Below are positions 10,995 to 23,200 of a stretch of DNA of 64,000 bases, piece by piece. Source of the stretch: Leptasterias polaris (taxonomy: Eukaryota; Echinodermata; Asteroidea; Forcipulatida; Asteriidae); the NCBI GenBank assembly GCA_037783415.1, contig JAZGTN010000097.1, positions 2,170,001 through 2,234,000 of the forward strand, in the 5' to 3' direction. How positions within the stretch are numbered: position 1 is the first letter of the stretch; every line of letters begins with the position of its first letter. A program made the position numbers and the translations under genes. The notes below the pieces were generated by a model. The model was not told where the DNA came from. It did no database searches and was given only the letters and a program-made list of their open reading frames with translations.

Positions 10995-13900
10995 TAGTCT
11001 TATATAGCGCACATATCTACCAATAAGTCACTTAAGGCGATTGGACAAACAGAAACATTTTAAGACAGGTTTTTTATTTTTATTTTAATTATGAGACTGA
11101 TTTATGTAGAACCTTATAAGGGTTTACAAGAAGCTGTGGTGCATTCAGCTGCTACTGCCAGAAAGATTGGGGCAAACCCCTTCTCTTAGCGATAAGTGTA
11201 ACAGGGTTCTCTCACGTGCATTACACAACACACAAGAGCTATGACTTAAGGACACAAGTGTCACGACCGGGAAACGAACATGGGACTCTGCCCCAACTTT
11301 ATGGATGACCTACCTTGGTCTTGCTCTTCCCTGAGCATCCAAATCCACAGTTGGTACCCCAAGCCGGACGAATCTAGTGAAAAGAGACTGTTCCATGTTG
11401 CAGTATTTCTGGAAGGCCATGTTTTTGATGACTGGGGGTAGCTGGTGGTGGTCCCCAATCATGATCCATCGCTTCAGGCGACTGAAACCATCCTCAGGAT
11501 TCTGGATAATAGCAAGGGACAACCTTCAGATTATAATATTCACTTCAAACAATTCAGTGTGGACTAAGTGCAATTATCACAGCTGCCAACATTTGCATCT
11601 TGCAATCAGGAAGATTGTGTACATCAATAGGGGATATATTTTAGTTACATTCAACAGAGTAGGGAAAGTTTCCCATAATCAGGGAGATTTCAAAGTTCTT
11701 AATCAGAATATGGACAGACTGGTTTATTTTCAGGGAACTTTCTGCAGAATCAGGGAGTTGGCAGCTCTGGATTATGCATCTTCCCTACAAAGCAACAGTG
11801 CAAACAGCTGAGATTCCTGCATTCAAACGTAAGCGTTGTTGAGTTTGCGGCGTAAGAGAACTACAAAACTTTGCATTCTTTGATTTATTGAAAACCCATG
11901 AAAATTTTTTGTCTCTAATAATAATATGGCCATGTCCGGTTTAGTGGCTGTGGCCAAAGTTTAATCGTCACCTGAAGATGCTTTGAATATTAATAATAAT
12001 AACAAATGAGACTTATAAAGCACACTGTCCAAAGCTACAGTGCCCTACTAAAGATTGCTACAAAACAGGAGGGGAACATTTTTTGAGGAAAACAGAACAG
12101 ATGAGTTTATAATTTCGACTTGAAAGTCTGGAGTGAGTTGATATTGTCGATGTGATTTGGTGGAGAGTTCCAGCTTCGGGGACCAACAATTGAAAAGGAC
12201 CAGTCCCCTAGACTTTTGTAGATGCAAGGGATTATTAGATAATGGCTGGAGTGCAGGCCACTCCGGCCAGGTGTGCTGAAGTTCAGAGAATCTGTAACGC
12301 ACTGTGGACATTTATTTGAGAGTGCTTTGAAGATGATGCGTTGTCTAACTCAGGCATGAGAATAATAATAATAACTAGTTCTTATATAGCGCATTTCACA
12401 ATAACGGTCTCAATGCGCTTTACATTAGTGCCCTGGTCATTGGGCCAATAACATTCCTTTAATCTTTCTCAGCTCCCTGGGGAGTATACAGCCCGGGCTG
12501 CCGTGATGGCACTCCGAAGGCTTTTTCAAACACAATATCAACCTCTACCCTTGCAGGTACCCATTTATACCCCTGGGTGAAGAGAAGCAATTATAGCAAA
12601 GTGTCTTGCTCAAGGACACAAGCGTCATGGGAATGAGAATGGGTTGTGTTGAACAAAACTGGAAAATATCGATCCACTATTAATAATTACAATCAAGCCG
12701 CAGGCTTGTCCTGAGCCAAAGATGAGGCATGCTGGGGGTCCAGGGGCCGAGGCCCCCGGCGGGGGTTAAGGGGGCAGCGCCCCCTTTTAGAAAATTTTGA
12801 CAATTTAGGTACTGAAAAGTATCATTTTCAAGCAATTTTCAATGTAACTTTTAGATCTGAATGTCCACATTTAACAGCAGAAATAAAAACAATTGACACT
12901 TGAGAATCTAAATGTATCATTCTATAATAAGGCCAAAAAAAAAAGTTTCTGTTTCCGGTTACCCGACCGACCCTAATTTTATGCCGCAACCCTAAACTTT
13001 TTATTCGGCTTGAAAAAAAAATATAAAAAATTAAAATATTAAATAATAAAAAATTATTTTAAAATGAAGGTATTATGGACCAAATGTCAGACTTTGACCA
13101 AACTAACATGTTTTTTAACAAAATTGAACTAAAAAACCAGAACACATCCAGACAAGTTTACTGATATCTGCGTGATTTGGGTCTCATGATTTTGTGATCC
13201 ACGGACGTCGCGTCGTGTTTCCTGAAGTACCCAGCGGAAAATACCCACAATGCAAAGCACTGCGCGCACGTGTCTACACAACAGTGCGCAATCTGAAGAA
13301 TGCGCAAACTTATGCTCAATAGGCAATGGAGCTGCCGATTCTGCATAGCGCAAACTAAATATTGCGCAAGAGTTTGTCCAATTCGTTGTGCAAATCTGTT
13401 GATTGCGCTCCACAGATAAACGAAGGGGGACTCAACAGAAGACGCAAGCAAACGATTTGGGGCACATCGTGTACATCGTGATCGCTATTTGGTCAGCCTT
13501 TCGCGGCACTTTCGAGTGATTTTTTGTTTGTTTATCCGAACAATAAAAAGTAAACGTGGGCCGGATGATCGGTCGGTTAACCATGTAATCGTGTAACCCC
13601 TACCCCCCAATTTTAAACCGGATTCACATTGAACTCGGAGAGGTCATATTTTGGCCTCCAAAAAGTGGAAAACCGCCGAAAGGCGGGGAATTCTCATGCC
13701 TGCTAACTGGTAACCAGTGTAATTGTTGAAGATAAGATGCCATAGGATGGGGTATAGGATGCCCAAAGTATAGGATGCCCAAAGTTATGACTGACTTATT
13801 TGCTTTGTCGGCTGTTGAAGCGATTCTCAAGAGAAGATGATAGCATTTCACCTCAAGGGTCCTCATAATTCCTACCAGCGGCGCCGGTTAGTGACTAGAG

Positions 13901-16900
13901 GCATCAATATGAAGTGCAGCCCATAGTAGCGAGGCTTGCATCAAGTCATAGAGCAACTGGTCCCGTGTTACTATTCTTTAATCGTGTAGTATGTCTAACT
14001 GTGTGCAGTTTAGGGTGTCACACTGTATGCAGTGAAGTGGATTGCGCAAAAATACTTGCATTTTGTCACGCACGTGCTAAGTGCTCTACAAGCATGTGCG
14101 CAGAGCAGTCACTTTTGGTTAGCTAATCAGTGTTGTTTATCAGCACTTCCCTTCAAGGGGTTTGTGGCGGTATTGAAACAGCGTGCTACCCATGGTAGCG
14201 AGACTGTTGTAACTCTTTTATGTTTTCAGCTTTCAAACTCATACAGAAAAGATGTCTATGTGGAATGCTAAAAAATGTTACCTGTAGGAGGAGTGGAATG
14301 AAGGTCTCAATTTCTAGAATCTGGGCGGATTCTTCCATCAGGATGTTGTCATACTATATAAAAAGTAAAACATCAAGTTATAAACCACAAAAGAAACTGA
14401 CAGAGTACGTTTGAAATAATTGTTGAAAAATTTACTAGAGCGAGATTTGAACTTGCCAACTCTGGATTAACGTGCCGGTGTGGTAGGAGATTCCGTCCCC
14501 CCGGAGATTCTTTCCCCCCATATGGCAAACTGTCCACAAACTTATTTTGATAGCACCCTCTTTTGAATCATCCTCCTTCAGCCCATGTTAATTTCCTATA
14601 TGGGGACAGAATCTCCTGGAGACAGATTTCCCTATGACACCGGCGCTTTACCAACTGAGCGAACTAGCCCTTATGTTGGCAGTCTCGCTATTTTGTCAAT
14701 ATCTTTGTTCATGAAAGCAGTCAGAAGACATTAAATGCAATTTGTTTTCTAACTAGACATCACCTCACAATCCTTATTTGCAGACATACCTGAAAGTTCA
14801 TCTTAACTAAATCATGTCTCTTGAGTGCAGCGTGGGTGCAAGTCATTGCAATAATCTTCGCTTCTTTAATCATAAGGTACTTGGAACGGTCCAGTCCACT
14901 ACGGAGCAACTCAAACGCACGGAATTCCTTCAAGAAAAGAGCATTTATCACATTACAATGGTGCAATTTGAGACATTAAATATACATTATAATCAATCAT
15001 AAAACAAGTTTTCTGTCAACTCTTTAAGATAATTTGGTTATAGATTATTTGTAAAATGTTCTTTTTGGTTGTACATCATTTGTTAAATATTTGAAGAAAA
15101 AATTTAATAAATCAATCAATCAATCAATTATGAAGCAATGCATGCTAAAGTGATTTCCGAGTCCTACACATGGAGGAGGATTATATGATTATATGTTTAT
15201 CGTCCCCTTGCACCGTCATCACTCACTGCTACTGTCTGCCACACTTGCCATTTTTGGAGTCAAATTGCATTGAAAAACTATGATAAGCGTGTATACACTG
15301 TGTCGCCTAAAATTCACACTCCACTGTATTACACACAGGGACATTGACTCCAAAGTAGCGCAACCAAGATTGAGGTGCAACGACAGGTGAGTTCGATCAA
15401 TAGGAGCAAAAGGGCTCGAACAAACTGGTATGAACATACCTCAAGTTGTTGGAATATCTTCTTGATATGTCTGTAGCACCCCTGTTGAAAGAAACAAGAA
15501 TGGCGTTTTGATTACACAAAAAGTAAGATCTGAGAGAAAATACTGGTTTGTAAGTGACAAGTATTCTCTTCTTTGAAGCAGTTTGGATTCTTAGAAGAAC
15601 TACTGGTGCTATAAATCTCATGTTCCAAACAGTATGCTCTTATAAACTGTGTAAATTGTGTAGTTTTTTCAAGCAACCATTTTTTCAGGCAATAGAAGCA
15701 GAATATCTAACTTGTAGGACTTACCTCTGCAATGTCCATATCTTCAACAAATGATCTTCCCTTAAAGACAGGCTGAAAGAGAGAACAGAAATCTTGACAT
15801 CTCTGAAGTTATTCTTAATTCACACAAACAAGAGTAAAAGGTTTTGACATTTCTGAAATGGCGATTCACAAGAAGTTTCTTTTACAATACACAAACGGCG
15901 TCTTCACGTTTCCTTGAACAAGTGTTGAAATTATCAAAGTCTCTGAAGTAGCCAAGTTTAGGTCAGTTTACGGAAGTGGTTGTAGACAAGCACATTGATA
16001 TAAATTCGTACCTGCGGTGCATTTTCAAAGTACTTATTGAAAGGGAAGTGTTCCAGGATGGCTTCCGAGTCGCTCCTCTGTCCGCTGGCAGTTGGCTTCA
16101 CCTTACTCAGAAACTTCTCCCATCTTGCTACGACCTAAGGAAGATCGAATAAATGTCAGCACCAAATTACTCTTTACTCAACTTTGTTCAGAGGGTGCTG
16201 GGGATACAAAAGTTTAAAGTTATAAAGACCTGAAATTGAGAGTCTCTAAGCAAACAGGGGGGGGGGGGGGGGTTAAGTGTAGAGAGGAAAGAAAGAGTCT
16301 TGAATTAAAATCTTGCCTGATATAAGAAGAAGTGGCCAGCTGTTTCACAGGTGTAGGCAACATCCCCCACAACACACAGGCTTTCTTGTAACCTCTCCAC
16401 TTCCTTGAGAAGTTCTAACCGCCGAGCTAAGACGTAGTTGACTCGGCCGTACCTAGTAAGAAAAACATTTAATCATTACTTACTTATTTTTAAATATTTT
16501 TTGCTTGTTTAATGAAAGTCGCCTCACACAAAACCAAAAGCCCAATCCTAGGCCCAAATTCATAAAGCTACTTTTAGAACAAAAAGTACAGGCATGAGAT
16601 TATGCGATGATAAAAAAAACTGAAAAATGTTTACGCTAAAAATTGCATGTCCGGATTTTGGGCAAAGTCCAAATTTTTGCGTGTCCGGAATTTGGGCAAG
16701 TTTACCCAGGCGTCAGCGTCGCACTCAGTGAGTCCCTCTGGCATTTTGGGGACCATTTGTGGGATCGAGGACATGTTAATGGGAGGAAAATACTTATAAA
16801 AAAGATGAAATCATAACAGTGCTAGACGTATATTGTCTTAAAAAGCTCAAAATAAAATGATATTCGGAACTTACTTCCACGAAAATAAATGATTATTGGC

Positions 16901-17169
16901 TGGCAACCTATGACTGAGCAAAGAATGCTGCCATTGTGCACGCAAACCAAAAATAGAAGCTCCAGCGCAGCGTTGATCTCCATTGCTCTACTACCATTGG
17001 CGACACGCAATTTCTAAATTGTTCGTGCATTTCGAGTTTTTAATTTTCCGCAGGTTTACATTCTTCTTGGGGCATTTCTCAAACCTCGGCTTAGGCTCCG
17101 TCTCCGGCTTGAGCTCCGTTATAAATTTGTGGCGCAACGTGTATTTGCACGCGGTGGTTCGAACATAGA

Positions 17170-17218
<49 letters not shown>

Positions 17219-20200
17219 AGAGCCGGAGCCGGAGCCGGAGCCCAAGCCGAGGTTTGAGAAAGGCCCTTGATCTTCATGTCAGATCACCATGCGTAAAACC
17301 ACCGCACATTGTGCAGACACAACACGAGGTCACTGCTATACATTGAGTCTGTTCCCCCATTCCATTAATACGCAAGCACAGCAGACGCGTTAATAGGAAC
17401 TAGACTTGGTGAAAGAAGCACGCTCCTACCCAGTAAAAACAACAAATTGTACGCGTCCAATGTGAGAACGATCACAACTTATGCGTCTTCTTAGCGTCAT
17501 TTAATAAAAATCCCGTCTGACCCAGCACTCTGTTTCCACCTCGTTCTCATATATGGCAATACAATTTAATGTAGAACGTTCGTCATAAAACCAATTAAAT
17601 ACATTTCAGAATGCAGAACTCGACATGAATAATTAATTAGCATAATCTACCCCCCCATTTTCTCAACGGATTCACATGATTCACGTTGGTTGACTTTTTG
17701 AGTCGAAAAAGCCGGAATTCTGGCAAAAGCCGGAGAAATCACATCCCTGAAAGTAGCCGAGAACAAAATTCTGCTTTCCAGAGGACGCCAGCCAAAGTAC
17801 CATGTCACATGTACCATCTGTGACTGGTATCTTGCTTATTTTTGCTTGGCAATGTTTTCAGCAATAATTTTACTTCTATGTCAAGGACCAAAACAGAAAA
17901 AAGAGATAAGAGGGATAGAAATATCTTTACACTGTGAACATCTCGCCAGCCAGACCACTGGAGTTTGCCCTTTATAAAGTGACTCGCCAGCAGGACCAGT
18001 TAGCTTGTCATTTTACTAGTCCCCGGCTTTTTCATTAGTCCATACTTTATAACAAATAGGGATTTTTTTCATCACTGGACAAGCCAGTCGGACAACTTGG
18101 GAGTGAATTTTGACTGGTCCTCAGGTGATTTTAACTAGCTCTTGGCCAGCGGACCACTGTTAAAGGAGGATGTCGTGGTGTGTGTGTGAAAGGAAAGAAG
18201 TACCTGCTGAAGTCTTTCTCTGTTTCCAGAGCCTCCTCTCCGTGACCAAGACGCAGTAAATGCCTCTCATCAATGTCCAATGCTATGATCTTCTCAAATA
18301 ACTGATTCAAGGCCTACATGCAGAAAATGGTAATAGATTTTGTTTGAGTTAATTGGCTAAACATGGGTAAATACCAATAATGATAATAACACAGTTCTTA
18401 TATAGCGCATCACACACAAGTGTCAATGTGCTTTACAACAATAAAGGCAATTAACCCTCCTACTGTTCGCAACATTTTCAAGTGAGTTGACCAACCATTT
18501 GAAACCATTCAACTGCCAAAGTTGTGTATGGTGGCACAACTGTGCACAGAACTAACTGTGTACTGTGTACATGCATTCCCTCATGGTATCATATTGCAAG
18601 GCTGGCATAGCTTATCTATCATTCAAAACCACAGTGAATGGTATTGAATGGTCAGACAGCAAGAGGGTCAAACAAACATAACAGGTAACATTTTAGGAGT
18701 GATTGAAATACAGCTTCAGTTCTTGCAGTTTTGTTGTGATGTGGAAGAAAGTTTCAAAGAGAAGGTGATGAATGCATGAAGGATTGATAGTGATAAATTT
18801 ATGATAATTTCATTTCTAGATCATATGACTGTTGTAATCAGCTGCATATTAAATATCAATTCATATAAATATGTTGTGAGAAGGAAAGCAATGTACATGA
18901 AAATCAGCATAAAAACACCACAAAAAATGCAAGAATTAAGAAAATTGTAATTACACATAAAACAGTAATTATTAATTTGTTACCATTAAAAATGCAATTA
19001 CCAAAGCACCCTTTCAAAAATCTTACAAGAGGAAAATGGTCAAAAAGAAATACATCATAAAATTGGATCGAAAACTATGTACAGCTATCACCGAGCTCCA
19101 ATTTCCCATAAATCTGATTCTACAGGTGAGCAAGTAATAGGTGATTAGATTAGAGAGCAAGTACAATGCAAAGATGAAAAAACAACATCACATACATCAA
19201 TGAAGTCATATTAATTCCATACAAAAATAGTTTCATTTCACAATTCTTAAACATCAAAAGGTACACATAAAGCCTCATACAACTTTCCTTTTCTGTACAC
19301 AACATATTTATGTTTAAGGCATTCCCTTTGAAAGCTTCAATTGTTTGTGTTTATGCTTCAGTTTCCTGTACATTGTGCTGTTTATTTATTTATTTATTAT
19401 TATTTTTTTTTGCGAGTGTGGATACATTCATCTTTGAAATGATGACAGAGTGTACAGTATTAATAGGGCTTGAATTTGGGGGGAGAATCCACAAGACCAT
19501 CATCAAAAAGAGAAACATATAAACTGTTTTTAGTTAAAAAAGCACTAAGAACAGATTATCTCATTTGTTTTCAGGGTACGTACACTTCCATATTCAACAG
19601 AATTGAAAGATATTTCTCAGACTCAAAGTCTGAAAAACACAAGACCACTGGACTTGTATGGTCATGAGTTTACCGGCCCGAAATCAAATCAATGGCCTCG
19701 GGCCTGATTGACAACTCAGAATGAACTACTGTGATAAGGTTTAGCAAGCTTTGTCTACCTGATTAGAGTGTGTCACAATCAGCGTTCTCTGGGAGGGAAA
19801 GTTATGGTAGATATTGGAGATAATCTGAACAGCAACGTCTGTTTTTCCTGTGCCCGGAGGACCAACAACCTGAAGGGAAAAACAAAATTGTGTCGTTATC
19901 CTATCTAAACCAAAACAATGGACAACAATAGAATATTGAACATCCTTGTGTAAACATTTCAATTTATGCATCTTTTGGGGCTACATAAGCCAACACACTT
20001 AAAAGTATCATTTCACAGATTATCATTGGCGGAGATTGAACCCTACATCATGACTGATGTACTTCATAAAGGTTGAAGCAAATTTAGATTGAAATATAGC
20101 ATGTAGATGATGGCAATTTTAGCTAAATGGAACAGTATTTTCAAGTTCAGCACAGTTGGGTGTCCTCTGAAATAATCTAGACCAAGTATCATTTGACGCT

Positions 20201-23200
20201 ACATAGGTCAAATGTTGTGTAGCAGACTTAGAAGTACCAGGAAAGCTTATCAATGAAATGAAAGGGCCTTGTCAAATCAGAGGTTTAACGTACCATGGTA
20301 AGGCCTGGTTGCATGCCAGCTCGGATGGCCTCTATCTGTGTGGGTGTGAACTGGATGGCATTTCTGAAAGGAAATCAAATGGGTAGGCGTATATATTGAC
20401 AGTTAAATCAAATAAAACAAAAAAATTAATTCCAAGATTAGAACTATTCTGGTGGAACACAAAATTTTACTATTTTTGTTGTCAACCAAATGGGAATCTG
20501 ACAGGGTGAACAAAAGAAAAAGTGCCTAGAGCGTAATTTGAACCTACGACCTCCGGCGCTCTACCAACTGAGCTATCAAGCCCTATATTGGCGGAGTCTC
20601 TATTTTGTCAATATATTTGTTCTGGGGTGCAAGTCAGAAGCCATTCAACCTGTAACTGCTGTTATGGCCAGGGATCACACCCAAGTTTCTCATACAGCCT
20701 GGGAAGCAGCAGCAGAGGGATCACCTTAGTCAATTTGTCTTTGTTCACCCAAACTTAATTTTCTTTTCAAAGGAAAGCTTTAAAAAATATAGCATCAGAT
20801 CACAAGCAGAATTTAATATTTCAGAATTCTAACACATAGTGTTAGGTATATTCAAGCTCATGTGTAAAAATGATTACATTAGTGTTACTAATTTTACAAA
20901 ATGATTCCACATCGATTGATATATTGAAACCCACCTTTTTGGTTGATTGTACGGGTAAGGACCTCTGTTTGGTATGACATGGGGTTCAGCGACTATTACT
21001 TTCTTCTTCTCAGCATCTTTGTCTTCTTCTGCCTTCTTCCGTTTCTTTCCTCCACCGGAAGTGACTGGAAAAGTTATTCTAAACAGAGAAGAGTTAATAA
21101 GTTAGAATATTTCTGCATCTAGAAGAAGAAGAGAATTCTTATTAAATTTGAAAAAAAAAAAAAATTTCTTTGGCTCTTCTATCACACTTTCACCTTCAGT
21201 CAAAAGAAATGCACACCCATCAATGCCGCAAGCTGTTTGTTCAATTGGGATACTCCAACTGTCAACGTCAACTTTAAAGTATAAATCACAGTGGTTCCTG
21301 GGGGAGTAAAAGCACACGATTGCAAAGCAGCAGGCATTTGACTTTACTCAGTCCCTCACATGATTTCGTCCTCAATATTAAATTAATTTTAATAATATTA
21401 TTGTAATTAATTAATTCCTACCTGAAAGGCGGCTTCTGCTTTGCAGGGTCGACCGTGGAGGTCACTTTGATCTCATGACCTGGGAACCCCGCCCTGAGGT
21501 GATCCAAGCTGAGAAACGTGTCGTTCCAGTCCAGTGTAGCGATTTGATTCTCCATCTTGGAGTAGTGAGCCGCACCGGGGTCGCCATAACCCAAGATGAT
21601 ATCATGGAGCCAGTCAGGGACAACACAGTCCGTATTCATCAGGTTACGGATGGTCTCTAATACAGCCTGAGTATTGACAATTGAAACAGATAGCCAAGAA
21701 TCCAAATACCGTTTTAAAAATGGAAGAAACAACATTGTTTCATGGAAGAGAACCTTCAAGCAGTTAGGGAGCATTTCAAAAGTCAAGCACATTCTAGACA
21801 CAAAAGAACGTTTCGGAAGCATAAGCCCGCAATCCAGAATCCAACTGATGTGTGCTGGTTGAAATAATTAACCGATCCAATTAAAATGTTCCTACTGGTC
21901 AGACTCCCTTAATGCACATAACCAGTGACGATTTCATCACAACAGGTGTTAGTATTTTTTTGTAAGCATTTCCTTAAAAAATATACAATTACAACACTAA
22001 TTTGCTGTGTGAGGACAAATTTAGTCAGCAGTCAAAGTATTACTCAACACAAAATTGTTGGTACTGTGAGGGCCCTTCTCTGATTCTTAAGTAACCCACC
22101 TTGAAGTTATTTTCCTTGGGCTTCCTGCGCATGATGATGTTGAAGGACTCGTACACATCCTCTCCACCTGCAGCAGTACCAGCCATATCCTGCTGGTATT
22201 GATTAGAATCTAACCACACTCGATAGGTACGCTGGGCACCAGGCAACTCCGGTTTGGGGTCAGGCCCTTAAAATTATATAAAAAGTGAAGAAACATTTGT
22301 TTTTGTTTTTACACTCAATTTTCAAAGTCTCTGTTTCTGGTGAAATTCAACATTTTTGGGGGTAAAACTTCTAACAAGCGTTGTATCAGAAATCAAATTA
22401 TTACTGCCAGTGTTAAAGATTAAAAGTCTTAAAATCTGATATAAGAAAAGCTTCCAGGTCGAATAATTCCCTTTCTGGTCATAGATTGTTTTTTGTCAAT
22501 GTTATGCTGATTAACAGGCAAAATTAATTCTCTCTCTCTATTCATGTATTTCCACTTGACTGCTTCTATTACACTTGTATACATGTTTGTGTGTGTTGTG
22601 ATGTCATTTAGTCTTTGAGAGGGACTCTGCTAGGGTCAAAACGTCAGGACATTAACTATTTTTTGTATTTATACCATATGTCCTTTAGGTTGGTAAGCAG
22701 TTTGCAACTGCTAATTCTATTTTTGCAAAATTATAAAGATACAATAAAACGAACATGTGACAGTTTCAGCTGAATACAGTGTCCTGAGAAAACAGCAACA
22801 ATCGGTACTCATACGTCGGGGGGGGGGGGGGTACTCACCATCTTCAATGACTCTTCCCTCTTCATTCAGCATCCCTTCCACCTCACAACCTCTCACATGG
22901 AGCAGACCCACTGCCTCAATGAAATGCTCCTCCTTCAGGTTGAACCTTGTGCCTATCTTCTTCATGGGTCTCACACTGATGAGGAATGCTACGTCATGCT
23001 TACGCAGAGCTGACAATCAAGATTTTAAAAGTCAGTGAATTTTGTATTCAGTTTTTGAGAATGAAGAATAACTTTCGTTATTAAAAATTCAACAATTCAA
23101 GTATTCAACATTTGTACACTTTTTAATTCAATATTACTACAGTCACATGTCTAGTGATGAAATTATAGATATCCTTCAAGCAGCATCAATGGCCTAAAAC

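Noticed and set aside
13624..13866. Minus-strand ORF with [10 protein letters not shown], resembling reverse transcriptase ends
   Set aside because: Only about ten residues resemble the motif, surrounding residues do not; left as a possible tiny LINE relic.
17005..17245. Minus-strand ORF with a Gly-Ser repeat
   Set aside because: Caused by the GGAGCC microsatellite in a MITE.
20525..20590. tRNA gene
   Set aside because: A and B boxes are good but the acceptor stem and flanks do not pair, and the same head recurs in a SINE.
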